This document shows, one piece after another, positions 21,223-30,267 of a DNA stretch of 33,858 nt (within the stretch, counting starts at the first letter, position 1; every line of letters starts with the position of its first letter). The stretch covers positions 1-33,858 of the forward strand of contig JAFZWF010000013.1 of assembly GCA_017617435.1 (NCBI GenBank), in the 5' to 3' direction. A model generated the notes under the pieces. That model saw only the letters and a program-made list of their open reading frames with translations, was not told the origin of the DNA and made no database searches. This DNA is from Bacilli bacterium. Lineage in GTDB: Bacteria > Bacillota_I > Bacilli_A > RF39 > UBA660. The translations under genes were made by a program, and so were the position numbers.

Positions 21223-22989
21223 TTGGGAAGTATAAAAGTAATGAATGAAACTCTTGCTAATAAAATAGCAGCTGGTGAAGTTATAGAAAAATGTGCATCA
21301 ATTGTAAAAGAACTTGTTGAAAACTCTATTGATGCTGGTTCAACTAAAATAGTTGTTAATTTAGTAAGTGGTGGTTTAAAAGGTATTAAAGTATCAGATA
21401 ATGGTAAAGGTATGGATAAAGATGATGCCGTTTTAGCTTTCCAAAGACACGCAACTAGTAAACTTTATCGCGACGATGACTTATTTTTTATCAATACTTT
21501 AGGGTTTAGAGGTGAGGCACTTCCATCAATTGCAAGTGTTTCAGAAGTAACACTTGAAACAACTTTTAATGATGAAGGTTTTCTAGTTCACATTAAGGGT
21601 GGAAAAATTATCGATAAAGAAACCTGTCCAGCAACTCCTGGAACAAGAATAAATGTTGAAAATATTTTTTATAATACACCTGCTAGACTTAAGTATTTAA
21701 AAAGTGAATCAACAGAACTTCAAAATTGCACAAGTTATATTGAAAAACTTGCTTTATCAATGCCTAAGATTGCTTTTGAACTTTATAATAATGATCATAA
21801 TATCATTAGAACTAGTGGATCTGGTAATCTTGCAAAAGTTATTCATGAGCTATATGGTTCAACTATATCAACAAGATTAATTAAATTTAATGTATCATCT
21901 GATGATTTTGATATTGATGGTTTTATTTGTAAACCAGATATTTTAAAATCAACAAGAAGTCACATTATAACATTTGTTAATAATAGAGTAGTTAAAAATA
22001 TTGATATTAACAGAGCAATTAATGATGGATATTTTTTACATAAACCTGACAATAAGTATCCTGTAGTATTTTTAAATATATATACTGATCCTACACTTGT
22101 TGATGTTAATATACATCCAACAAAACAAGATATTAAGATAAGTAAAATAAATGAACTTTGTGAACTTCTTACAAGCAACATAAAAATATTTTTGGAAAAA
22201 GCTTTACTTGTTCCAGAAATAAATTTAGAAACTAAAGAAGAAGATAGAGAAATTGTTGTTAATAGTGATTTTATTAATACTAGAAACGCCTTTGAACTTG
22301 TGGATAATAATAATGTTGATAAAAATGATGATAACGAGCAAGTATCTTTTGATTTTACTGTTGATGAGGTTGATTTATCTAAAGATAAAAATGAAGATTT
22401 AAAAAAATTATATTTAGAACCTATTGGATCTATTCACGGAACATTCATAGTTGCTCAAAATGACGAAGGCATGTACTTAATTGATCAACATGCTGCTCAT
22501 GAAAGAGTAAACTACGAAAAAGTTTTAAAGGCTTTAGAAGAAAAAGATGTTCATACAATGGCGATGTTATTTCCGATATCTATTGAACTTTCACCAAGTG
22601 AATATTTATCACTAAAAGATAATATTGATATTATTACTGGTCTTGGATTTGTTGTTGAAGACTTTGGAATTAACACAATAATATTTAAAGAAACTCCTAC
22701 ATGGCTTGGAGAAGGTCATGAAGAAGAGGTAATAAGAAAAATTGTTGATTTAATTGTTTCTGAAAATAAAATTGTTGATAGAGTAAAATTTAATGAAAAT
22801 CTTGTAAGAACTATAGCTTGTAAGATGAGTATAAAAGGTAATACTCCAATGAGTTTAGAAGAAATGAATTCATTAATTGAACAACTATTTGAAACTAATA
22901 ATCCTTACAACTGTGCTCATGGAAGGCCTACAATAGTTAAATTTTCAAGTTATGATTTAGATAAAATGTTTAAAAGAGCAATGACATAA
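21223..22989 (+). CDS. mutL: DNA mismatch repair protein MutL
   Basis: A 588-residue protein. The GHKL ATPase domain has NKIAAGEVIEKCASIVKELV (the family usually has ERPAS here), NSIDAGST, DNGKGM, RHATSK and GFRGEALPSIASV. The C-terminal domain carries DQHAAHERVNYE, the metal-binding endonuclease motif, with supporting ACKMS and NCAHGRP motifs, so it is an endonuclease-type MutL as in bacteria lacking MutH. The start is TTG at 21223 with GAAGGTG 6-8 bases upstream; the first ATG (21241) would remove the conserved IKV segment. mutS, usually adjacent, is not in this window. Confidence 0.96.
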   Translation: MGSIKVMNETLANKIAAGEVIEKCASIVKELVENSIDAGSTKIVVNLVSGGLKGIKVSDNGKGMDKDDAVLAFQRHATSKLYRDDDLFFINTLGFRGEALPSIASVSEVTLETTFNDEGFLVHIKGGKIIDKETCPATPGTRINVENIFYNTPARLKYLKSESTELQNCTSYIEKLALSMPKIAFELYNNDHNIIRTSGSGNLAKVIHELYGSTISTRLIKFNVSSDDFDIDGFICKPDILKSTRSHIITFVNNRVVKNIDINRAINDGYFLHKPDNKYPVVFLNIYTDPTLVDVNIHPTKQDIKISKINELCELLTSNIKIFLEKALLVPEINLETKEEDREIVVNSDFINTRNAFELVDNNNVDKNDDNEQVSFDFTVDEVDLSKDKNEDLKKLYLEPIGSIHGTFIVAQNDEGMYLIDQHAAHERVNYEKVLKALEEKDVHTMAMLFPISIELSPSEYLSLKDNIDIITGLGFVVEDFGINTIIFKETPTWLGEGHEEEVIRKIVDLIVSENKIVDRVKFNENLVRTIACKMSIKGNTPMSLEEMNSLIEQLFETNNPYNCAHGRPTIVKFSSYDLDKMFKRAMT

Positions 22990-23014
22990 AAAACTAACCA
23001 ATTTGGTTAGTTTT
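22990..23014. terminator. Bidirectional terminator between mutL and the ABC exporter
   Basis: AAAACTAACCAA (22990-23001) pairs with TTGGTTAGTTTT (23003-23014, almost no loop, so the apex pairs must open), with a T-rich tail on the plus side. It overlaps the last codons of the convergent exporter gene. Confidence 0.75.
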
Positions 23015-24740
23015 CTTTTAATTCTTTCTCATAAAGTTCTTTGTATTCTTTTGATTTTTTAAGAAGATCAGTATGTTTTCCTTCTGCTTTTATAACACCA
23101 TCTTCCATGAAGTAAATATTATCTGAATTAATAACTGTTGAGAATCTATGAGCAATAATTAATATAGTATATTCATTTTTCATATTATCAATTGCTTTTT
23201 GAATTTCTTCTTGTGTTTCATTATCAAGTGCTGATGTTGCTTCATCAAATAGAATAATTTCTGTTTTTTGAAGTAAAGCTCTTGCTATTGCTAGCCTTTG
23301 CTTTTGACCACCAGAAAGTGTAATACCACCTTCACCAACAACTGTGTCATATTTATCTGGTAAACTATCTATAAACTCATCTAGATTTGCAAGTCTACAA
23401 GCTTCTTTAATATCTTTATTAGTTGCATTTGGTGAAGTAATTTTAAGATTATCTTTAATGCTTAAATTAAAGATATAGGGTGATTGATTGATGATAGTCA
23501 TATTTCCACGAATTGAATTTTCAGTAAGTTCGTTAATGTTTATATCATCCATTAATATTTCACCATCATCAATATCGTATAGTTTTGCAAGAAGGTTAAA
23601 GATAGTTGTTTTACCAGATCCACTTTTTCCAACAAAAGCTACTGTTGTATTTGCTTTTATTTTAAATGACAAATTTTTTAAAACTGGAATACCATCTTTG
23701 TAACTAAATTTGACGTTTTTAAATTCAAAGTTTCCTTTTGCTTTTTTTAGTTCTTTATTTCCAAATGATTCTCTTTCGTATCTATCTCCTTCAATAATAT
23801 CAAGAACTCTTGTTGAAGATATTTCAAAATCTTTTAAGTATTCTTGTAAATTAGAGTAGGTGTTAAATATATAATAAATTCTGTTTTTATACATATATAC
23901 TGTAATTAATGCTGTTATTGTAACTAAGTTATTTTTTAATAAATATACAGCAATTAAGATAAAACATAAATCAAGTAAATCTGATATTGAACCAATAAGT
24001 AGTCTAAATAGACCAAGAAATTTTCTACCTTTATATGTTATTTTGTTTTTTTCTTTTATTCTATTTTCTGCTTCATTTAAAAATGATTTATTTGCATTTA
24101 AAACTTTAATATCTCTAATTCCTCTAATAAGTTCACAAATAAAACTTGTGCTATATTCATTTGCTTTTCTTCTTTGTTTATCAAATTCAGCCCATTTTTT
24201 AATTTTAATTCTATTAAATATAAATATAATTACTGATGCAGTAATTAAATATAAAAATAAAATCTTGCTTAAAAAGAAAATTGTAACGATAATACCTACA
24301 TTTGATAAAATCTCACTTAGATCTTCTATAATGTTTGGTATACAATCCGCTATTTTAGAGCAATCATTATTAACTCTTTCTATAACAACACCACTAGGCA
24401 TAGAATCTAAATCTTTATTTTTAATACTAAGTAATGATTTTAACGCTTTAAGTTGAATAACTCTAACTGATTCTCTAAAGAATAATCCAATAGATAGGGA
24501 AGAAATTAGTCTTATAATATTTCTCATTATTTCAAAGAAGAAGATAATAAGCGCTGCAGTTATTAAACTATTATATGTTCCATTATTAATGAATATAATT
24601 TGTTTTGCTGTGTATATTGGAACAATAATTGATATAAGAGTAACTAGGGGAATACATAATGTGTACCTTACTATGTACTTTCTGAAACCTTTTGAATAAC
24701 CATAGATCTTTCTAATATTTTTTAAAATAATAAAAACCAC
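23007..24740 (-). CDS. ABC exporter (fused permease and ATPase)
   Basis: A 577-residue half-transporter of the MsbA/BmrA type. About six helices lie in residues 15-310. The ATPase domain has Walker A GKSGSGKTT (~370), signature LSGGQKQRLAIARAL, Walker B IILFDEATSALD and H-loop IIAHR. The substrate is unknown; there is no partner gene, so a homodimer is likely. The start is uncertain: GTG 24740 lies directly against AAAGGA with no spacer, whereas ATT codons at 24731 or 24728 would have normal spacing from GGAG. It is flanked by unrelated genes on the opposite strand. Confidence 0.9.
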   Translation of the reverse strand: MVFIILKNIRKIYGYSKGFRKYIVRYTLCIPLVTLISIIVPIYTAKQIIFINNGTYNSLITAALIIFFFEIMRNIIRLISSLSIGLFFRESVRVIQLKALKSLLSIKNKDLDSMPSGVVIERVNNDCSKIADCIPNIIEDLSEILSNVGIIVTIFFLSKILFLYLITASVIIFIFNRIKIKKWAEFDKQRRKANEYSTSFICELIRGIRDIKVLNANKSFLNEAENRIKEKNKITYKGRKFLGLFRLLIGSISDLLDLCFILIAVYLLKNNLVTITALITVYMYKNRIYYIFNTYSNLQEYLKDFEISSTRVLDIIEGDRYERESFGNKELKKAKGNFEFKNVKFSYKDGIPVLKNLSFKIKANTTVAFVGKSGSGKTTIFNLLAKLYDIDDGEILMDDININELTENSIRGNMTIINQSPYIFNLSIKDNLKITSPNATNKDIKEACRLANLDEFIDSLPDKYDTVVGEGGITLSGGQKQRLAIARALLQKTEIILFDEATSALDNETQEEIQKAIDNMKNEYTILIIAHRFSTVINSDNIYFMEDGVIKAEGKHTDLLKKSKEYKELYEKELKEN

Positions 24741-24811
24741 TCCTTTTCTTTATTTATGTAAACAGATTTAAGCAATTTAACTATATAATGAGTTATCTTA
24801 TTTTACAAGTC

Positions 24812-24840
24812 TTGAAATACTAGTATTTTCGTGCTATAAT
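24812..24840 (+). promoter_or_regulatory. Promoter of miaA
   Basis: TTGAAA (24812-24817), a 17-base spacer and a perfect TATAAT (24835-24840). The start site would be near 24847. Confidence 0.8.
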
Positions 24841-24862
24841 TAAGACGTAAATAAGAAAAGTG

Positions 24863-24886
24863 GCTAGATTAATCTAGCTTTTTTTT
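24863..24886 (+). terminator. Promoter-proximal terminator (attenuator) ahead of miaA
   Basis: GCTAGA-TTAA-TCTAGC (24863-24878) is followed by eight T residues (24879-24886). It starts about 16 bases after the predicted transcription start and ends 14 bases before the miaA ATG. No plus-strand gene lies upstream that it could end, so it most likely controls miaA read-through. Confidence 0.7.
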
Positions 24887-24899
24887 ATAGGTGATTTAT

Positions 24900-25766
24900 A
24901 TGATTATAGTTATTGGTGGACCAACAGGAGTTGGTAAAACTAAATTAAGTGTTGAACTTGCTAAAAAATATAATGGTGTAATTATTAATAGCGATGCTAT
25001 GCAAGTTTATAAAGAAATGAATATAGCAACTGCCAAGATAAAAGAAGAAGAAAAAGAAAATATTCCTCATTATTTATTTGATATATGTGATTTAGAAGAT
25101 GTTTATACAATCTATAACTATCAAAAAGATGCACGTAAGATTATAGATGAGAATAAAGATAAAACAATCATTATTGTTGGTGGATCAGGTCTTTATCAAA
25201 AAGCTGCACTTTATGACTATAAACTTGATGATGAAACAATTAATACTAATAAATCATTTGATGATTTAACAAATGAAGAGCTTTATCAACTTGCACTAAA
25301 AAAAGATCCTTTATGTGATGTTCATAAAAATAATCGTAAGCGATTAATAAGGGTGCTTAACAAAAAAGAAGTTAATCATGAAAAATCTAAACTTTTATAT
25401 GATAATGCTATTTTTATAGGTTTAACTACTTCAAGAGAAAATCTATATAATATTATCAATAAAAGAGTAGATAAAATGGTTGATGAAGGACTAATTAATG
25501 AAGCTAAATATTTCTATGATAAAAATATCAAGTGCAAAGCACTTGATACTGTAATAGGTTATAAAGAGTTATTTAAATATTTTAGTGGTGAAATTTCTAA
25601 AGAAGAAGCACTTGATTTAATCAAAAAGAATTCTAGACATTATGCAAAAAGACAGTACACTTGGTATAATAATCAACTTCCGACAATATGGGTTGAAACC
25701 AACTATGATGATTTTAGTAAAACAGTAGATGAAGTTATAAAAATAATAGAAGAAAAAAGATCATAA
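24900..25766 (+). CDS. miaA: tRNA dimethylallyltransferase MiaA
   Basis: A 288-residue enzyme adding a dimethylallyl group to A37 of tRNAs that read UNN codons. It shows the P-loop GGPTGVGKTKLS, SDAMQVYKEMNIATAK, GGSGLYQKA and the C-terminal RHYAKRQYTWYNNQ. It is slightly shorter than the usual ~300-310 residues. The ATG at 24900 follows AGGTGAT by about 7 bases; the in-frame GTG at 24891 is part of that site. Confidence 0.95.
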   Translation: MIIVIGGPTGVGKTKLSVELAKKYNGVIINSDAMQVYKEMNIATAKIKEEEKENIPHYLFDICDLEDVYTIYNYQKDARKIIDENKDKTIIIVGGSGLYQKAALYDYKLDDETINTNKSFDDLTNEELYQLALKKDPLCDVHKNNRKRLIRVLNKKEVNHEKSKLLYDNAIFIGLTTSRENLYNIINKRVDKMVDEGLINEAKYFYDKNIKCKALDTVIGYKELFKYFSGEISKEEALDLIKKNSRHYAKRQYTWYNNQLPTIWVETNYDDFSKTVDEVIKIIEEKRS

Positions 25767-25786
25767 ACTTTTGTTTATGATCTTTT
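25758..25786. terminator. Bidirectional terminator between miaA and the transglutaminase-like gene
   Basis: AGATCATAAAC (25759-25769) pairs with GTTTATGATCT (25774-25784) around a TTTT loop, with A-rich sequence on the left and a T-run on the right. It overlaps the end of miaA. Confidence 0.8.
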
Positions 25787-26717
25787 AAAATTCTTGGTAA
25801 ACTTTTTTATCAAAATCATGTTCAATTACTTGGATGTTACCAGTATCGGCTTCTTTCATTTCTTCTGTGTTAACTAGAAAATATTTGTGATATAAATAAT
25901 CTCTACCATCACCAACAGGGTCATCCCAAGTCAAATCTATATGAAGCCATGATCCATCAATGTAAGCTGCATTCCAAACGTGACCTTCTGTTTCTTTATT
26001 TTCTCCTGGATTATAAGCAATTTTATAATTATTAATATTTAGTTTACTTAATATTATAGCCATTAAATCACTATATCCATTACATGTTGCTAAGTGTTCT
26101 TTTAAAGCACCATATGCATTATATGTTTGAAGTGGTTTGTTTTTTTCATAATCAACATCATATTTTGTATTATTTATAATGTAGTCATGAATATTTTTAA
26201 GGTTTTCTTTGGTATTTAGCTCACTATTATAGTTTTCACTAATAATTCTATCTACTTCATTATTAATATAGTTTATTTGATCTTTTGTATATAAATAAGA
26301 TACTTTAACAATTATTTCACCATTTGAATCAATTGTTGTTTTTATATTAGTAAAACTATTATATGGATGAACAAAGTTGTTTATATTTGACAATGTAAGT
26401 GATGAATCACTTAATTTTGTTATATCGTCGATACATGATGAATATTCACTAGGACAGTAAAATGTAAATGTATCCCAGTGGTTATTAATTATGCTGTAAT
26501 AAATATTTAGTACATCTTGATAACCAAGTGGGGTATAGTCATTACTTCTTTGTACATATAAGTAATCATTACTTTTTGTGTATTCATTACCAGCTAGTAT
26601 ATTTAAGTGTTGTTTATTTGTAAAAACTTTAGTTGCAAAATCAACAAGTTTAGTATGATTTATTGCTACTAATACTATTATAAATAAACATAAAAATGGG
26701 ACGATGAATTTTTTCAT
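25785..26717 (-). CDS. Anchored transglutaminase-like domain protein
   Basis: A 310-residue protein with an N-terminal signal-anchor helix (residues ~3-21) and an outer region. The transglutaminase-like core (~165-270) has the nucleophile in ATCNGYSDLMAIIL, the histidine in GHVWNAAYIDG and the aspartate in HIDLTWDDP, a complete Cys-His-Asp triad. This fold is used by proteases, amidases and cross-linking enzymes. In spore formers such proteins often act on the envelope, but nothing here identifies the substrate. AAGGATG precedes the ATG by about 9 bases. Confidence 0.85.
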   Translation of the reverse strand: MKKFIVPFLCLFIIVLVAINHTKLVDFATKVFTNKQHLNILAGNEYTKSNDYLYVQRSNDYTPLGYQDVLNIYYSIINNHWDTFTFYCPSEYSSCIDDITKLSDSSLTLSNINNFVHPYNSFTNIKTTIDSNGEIIVKVSYLYTKDQINYINNEVDRIISENYNSELNTKENLKNIHDYIINNTKYDVDYEKNKPLQTYNAYGALKEHLATCNGYSDLMAIILSKLNINNYKIAYNPGENKETEGHVWNAAYIDGSWLHIDLTWDDPVGDGRDYLYHKYFLVNTEEMKEADTGNIQVIEHDFDKKVYQEF

Positions 26718-26752
26718 GGTTATATCACATCCTTAGAAATTATTTTAACATT

Positions 26753-26781
26753 AAAAAATGAAGTAAACAATTGTTTACTTC
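26753..26781 (-). terminator. Terminator of rpsT
   Basis: The palindrome GAAGTAAACAATTGTTTACTTC (26760-26781, given here by its halves GAAGTAAAC and GTTTACTTC) covers the rpsT stop codon, and on the minus strand it is followed by ATTTTTTAA. Confidence 0.75.
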
Positions 26782-27038
26782 ATGTTTTTAACTTTATTTG
26801 ATAATCTTGATTTTTCTCTAGCAGCTGTGTTAGCTTTTACTAATCCTTTACTAACTGCTTTATCAATATTTTTTTGAGCTTCGTTTAGTTTAGTTTTAGC
26901 AGCATCAACATCTCCAGATGCAATAGCTTTATCACAATTTTTAATACAATTTTTTACTGTAGCTTTAAGTTCATGATTATTTTCAGTTCTTTTTGCTATA
27001 GTCTTAATAGCTTTTTTTGAACTTTTAATATTTGCCAT
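26775..27038 (-). CDS. rpsT: 30S ribosomal protein bS20
   Basis: An 87-residue, strongly basic helical protein with the S20 pattern: MANIKSSKKAIKTIAKR at the start, the DAAKTKLNEAQKNIDKAVSKG middle (halves DAAKTKLNEAQ and KNIDKAVSKG) and the end ANTAAREKSRLSNKV. Its position divergent from the spoIIP-lepA block is the conserved one in Bacilli. GGAAGGAG precedes the ATG and a good promoter lies upstream. Confidence 0.97.
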   Translation of the reverse strand: MANIKSSKKAIKTIAKRTENNHELKATVKNCIKNCDKAIASGDVDAAKTKLNEAQKNIDKAVSKGLVKANTAAREKSRLSNKVKNMK

Positions 27039-27068
27039 TTTTGAACTCCTTCCTGTAATTCAGTAATA

Positions 27069-27097
27069 ATTCTATCAAATTTGTCTAATATTTGCAA
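27069..27097 (-). promoter_or_regulatory. Promoter of rpsT
   Basis: On the minus strand TTGCAA (27097-27092), 17 bases, then TAGAAT (27074-27069). Confidence 0.75.
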
Positions 27098-27191
27098 GAA
27101 AAAAGCATATTTTAAAAAACTTAATTATTTTTATATGTTTCGACATTTTTCTTTGCACTAATTAGTTATATTACTTTTAGAGGTGATAGTG

Positions 27192-28103
27192 GTGAAAATG
27201 AAACATAAAAAAAAGTATCATTTAAAAAATAATTATAAAAATATTTTGTTTATTTTATTTTCATCTATATTAGTTATTTTTATGCAAAATTCTAAATTTT
27301 TAAAACCTATTTTTAAAATTTATAATGAAAAATATTTAAAAAAAGAATTTATTAACGAAAGTAAGACATTAAATAAAAGCATTTCTCAAGCAGTTTTTAA
27401 TGATGATATAAAACTTAGTGAAACAACTAATAAAGAAATAATTTATGATGATATGTTTTTTGTTAAAGAAATAAAAGATGATAAACCTATCATTTACTTA
27501 TATAACACTCATCAAGGTGAAAATTATTTAAAAAAAGAAGGAACTGAGTATACACCTAACATTATGACTACAACGAGTTATTTAAATGAGAAATTAAATG
27601 ATAAATCTCTTCCAACAATAATGGAAACTAAAAGTGTAAGTAAAGTTTTATCTGATAATAATTGGAAATATGGATATTCATATAGGGTTTCACGAAGTTT
27701 TATTAATGATGTTATAAATGAATATCCATCTATAAAATATTTGTTTGATATTCACCGTGATTCTGGGAAAAGAGAACATACAACACTTTGTGTAAACAAT
27801 AAGTGTTATGCGAAACTTTTATTTTTAGTTGGCTTAGAAAATCCTAATTATGAGGAAAACCAAAAGTATGCTGAAGAATTAAGTAAGAGAGTTAATAATA
27901 AACTAGATGGTTTATCTAAAGGTATTCTTCAGAAAAAAGGAAAGAATGTAAACGGAGTTTATAATCAAGATTTTTCAAATAGAACAATCTTAATTGAAGT
28001 GGGTGGAGAGAATAATTATTTAGAGGAAGTATATAATTCTTTAGATATATTATCTGAAGTTATTTTTGAATTTATAAAGGAGGAATTAAATAATGGATTA
28101 TGA
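27192..28103 (+). CDS. spoIIP: Stage II sporulation protein P
   Basis: A 303-residue peptidoglycan amidase/endopeptidase anchored by an N-terminal helix (residues ~16-33). Part of the SpoIID-M-P machine that drives engulfment, it shows the family blocks IIYLYNTHQGENY, LFDIHRDSG (metal-binding His) and TILIEVGGENNYLEEV. The catalytic metal ligands thus appear intact. GTG 27192 follows AGGTGAT (27181-27187) with normal spacing; ATG 27198 is the alternative. The stop is TGA and overlaps yqxA by 11 bases. The protease gene gpr, which normally precedes it next to rpsT, is absent. Confidence 0.92.
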   Translation: MKMKHKKKYHLKNNYKNILFILFSSILVIFMQNSKFLKPIFKIYNEKYLKKEFINESKTLNKSISQAVFNDDIKLSETTNKEIIYDDMFFVKEIKDDKPIIYLYNTHQGENYLKKEGTEYTPNIMTTTSYLNEKLNDKSLPTIMETKSVSKVLSDNNWKYGYSYRVSRSFINDVINEYPSIKYLFDIHRDSGKREHTTLCVNNKCYAKLLFLVGLENPNYEENQKYAEELSKRVNNKLDGLSKGILQKKGKNVNGVYNQDFSNRTILIEVGGENNYLEEVYNSLDILSEVIFEFIKEELNNGL

Positions 28104-28422
28104 AAAAGAAAAAATGCATCCGTTTTTTAAATTATTAATAATTTTATTTATTATTTTTATAGGTTTTTATATTGCACTTCAAAGTGGTTATTATCCTACT
28201 AGGGTTGAAAAAAAGACTATTATTACAAATAAAGAAATTGAAAATTTTGAAGATGTACTTAAAAGTGGTGAGAAGGTAAGTGTAAGTGGATATTTAGATG
28301 ATGATGTAAATTATTCTAATTTTGTTACAAAAGCTGGTAACGGACTTACAATTACCATGGGAAAAGTAATAGAAGAAGGCATTAAAGGTGTATCTCATGC
28401 TATGAAAGTATTATTTTGGTAA
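28093..28422 (+). CDS. yqxA: YqxA family protein
   Basis: A 109-residue protein with a charged N-terminus, one transmembrane helix (~13-29) and a small outer domain ending in a helical segment (GNGLTITMGKVIEEGIKGVS). Position (spoIIP-yqxA-lepA) and layout match YqxA of Bacillus, whose function is unknown but is probably sporulation-related. AAAGGAGG lies 8 bases before the ATG, within spoIIP. Confidence 0.8.
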   Translation: MDYEKEKMHPFFKLLIILFIIFIGFYIALQSGYYPTRVEKKTIITNKEIENFEDVLKSGEKVSVSGYLDDDVNYSNFVTKAGNGLTITMGKVIEEGIKGVSHAMKVLFW

Positions 28423-28455
28423 TATCTTTTAAAATTACTAATTTTAAGATATAAT
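28422..28455 (+). promoter_or_regulatory. Hairpin and -10 box between yqxA and lepA
   Basis: ATATCTT-TT-AAAATT is complementary, apart from two bulged T residues, to AATTTTAAGATAT across an ACT loop. A TATAAT (28450-28455) overlaps its right arm, with only a weak TTTTAA -35 box. It could be a weak terminator for the sporulation pair plus a start point for lepA. Confidence 0.4.
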
Positions 28456-28471
28456 TATTTTGGTGTTAAAT

Positions 28472-30265
28472 ATGAAAAAAGATTTAATCAGAAATTTTTG
28501 TATCATTGCTCATATAGATCATGGTAAATCAACTTTAGCAGACAGAATTTTAGAGATTACTAATGCTGTTGATAAACATGATATGAAAGATCAATTACTT
28601 GATAATATGGATCTTGAAAGAGAACGTGGTATTACAATTAAATTAAATGCAGTTGCGCTTAAATATGAATATAATAATGATGAGTATTTGCTTAATTTAA
28701 TTGATACTCCAGGTCATGTAGATTTTTCTTATGAAGTGTCTAGAAGCCTTGCTGCATGTGAAGGAGCAATTTTGGTTGTTGATGCTGCTCAAGGTATAGA
28801 AGCTCAAACATTAGCTAATCTTTATCTTGCACTAAATAATGATTTAAAAATAATTCCTGTTATTAATAAAATTGATTTACCCAATGCAAATGTTCCTAAG
28901 GTAAAAGAAGAGTTAAAAAAAGTTCTTGGTTTTAAGGATGAAGAAATTCTTTTATGTAGTGGAAAAACTGGTGAAGGTGTTAAAGAACTTTTAGATGCAA
29001 TTGTTGAGAGAATAGATCCACCTAAAGCAGATGATAATAAAAAAACTAGAGCTTTAGTTTTTGATAGCTATTTTGATCCATATCGTGGTGTAATTTTACT
29101 TGTTAAAGTTGTGGATGGTTTAATTAAAGTAAAAGATCACATAACAATGATGGCAAGTAAAAGTGATTTTGAGATTATTGAACTTGGTGTTAGAACACCA
29201 AATGAAGTAAAAAAAGATTCTTTAGCATCAGGTGAAGTTGGTTGGATTTGTGCAAGTATAAAAGATATATCTAAAGTAGCTGTAGGTGATACAATTACGC
29301 TTACAGATGATATGGCTTTAGAACCACTATCTGGTTATAAACCCATGAAACCAATGGTTTATTCTGGTATTTTTCCAATAGAACCAAATTTATTTGAGGA
29401 TTTAAAAGAAGCATTAAATAAATTAAAACTAAATGATGCTGCTTTAACATTTGAACCTGAAACTTCTGATGCACTAGGTTTTGGTTTTAGAACTGGTTTC
29501 TTAGGTCTACTTCATATGGAAATAATTATGAGTAGAATTGAAAGAGAATTTGGAATTGGCATTATTGCAACAAGTCCGTCTGTTATATATAAAGTTACTT
29601 TAACTGATGGCACTATAGAAGATATTGATTCACCAAATAAGATGCCAGATAGAACATATATTTCAAAAATAGAAGAGCCTTATATTTATACAAATATTAT
29701 TGTTCCATCAGAATATATAGGACCAATAATGGAATTATGTCAAAATAAAAGAGGAATTTATAAATCACTTGAATATATTGATGAAGAAAGAGTAAATATT
29801 CACTATGAAATACCCCTTTCAGAAATTGTATATGACTTTTTTGATAAATTAAAATCATCAACTAAAGGTTATGCATCATTTGATTATGAAATATGTGGAT
29901 ACCTTGAATCTGATTTAGTAAAAATGGATATTTTACTAAACGGAGAAAAAGTTGATGCTTTAAGTATTATCGTTCATAAGGATTTTGCATATAATAGAGG
30001 TAGAGCAATAGTTGAAAAACTACGTGAACTTATTCCAAGACAGATGTTTCAAGTACCAATTCAAGCATCTATTGGAAGTAAAGTTATAGCAAGAGAAAAT
30101 ATATCTGCAATGAAAAAAAATGTACTAGCAAAATGTTATGGTGGAGACGTATCTAGAAAAAGAAAACTTCTTGAAAAACAAAAAGAAGGTAAAAAAAGAA
30201 TGAAAATGGTTGGTAGTGTAGAGGTTCCTCAAGAAGCGTTCCTAGCCGTATTAAGTGGTGAGTAA
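28472..30265 (+). CDS. lepA: Elongation factor 4 (LepA)
   Basis: A 597-residue ribosome-dependent GTPase of normal length. It shows G1 [27 protein letters not shown] (switch I), G3 DTPGHVDF and G4 NKIDLP, plus the LepA-specific C-terminal domain with [19 protein letters not shown]. It acts on ribosomes stalled or misplaced on mRNA and in initiation or assembly. GGTGT lies 5-6 bases before the ATG at 28472, which starts just ahead of the conserved [16 protein letters not shown]. Confidence 0.98.
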   Translation: MKKDLIRNFCIIAHIDHGKSTLADRILEITNAVDKHDMKDQLLDNMDLERERGITIKLNAVALKYEYNNDEYLLNLIDTPGHVDFSYEVSRSLAACEGAILVVDAAQGIEAQTLANLYLALNNDLKIIPVINKIDLPNANVPKVKEELKKVLGFKDEEILLCSGKTGEGVKELLDAIVERIDPPKADDNKKTRALVFDSYFDPYRGVILLVKVVDGLIKVKDHITMMASKSDFEIIELGVRTPNEVKKDSLASGEVGWICASIKDISKVAVGDTITLTDDMALEPLSGYKPMKPMVYSGIFPIEPNLFEDLKEALNKLKLNDAALTFEPETSDALGFGFRTGFLGLLHMEIIMSRIEREFGIGIIATSPSVIYKVTLTDGTIEDIDSPNKMPDRTYISKIEEPYIYTNIIVPSEYIGPIMELCQNKRGIYKSLEYIDEERVNIHYEIPLSEIVYDFFDKLKSSTKGYASFDYEICGYLESDLVKMDILLNGEKVDALSIIVHKDFAYNRGRAIVEKLRELIPRQMFQVPIQASIGSKVIARENISAMKKNVLAKCYGGDVSRKRKLLEKQKEGKKRMKMVGSVEVPQEAFLAVLSGE

Positions 30266-30267
30266 TT

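Noticed and set aside
27121-27191. Sigma-E or sigma-F promoter of spoIIP
   Set aside because: Several partial matches (for example TTATATGTTT) exist but none has a matching second element at the right distance.
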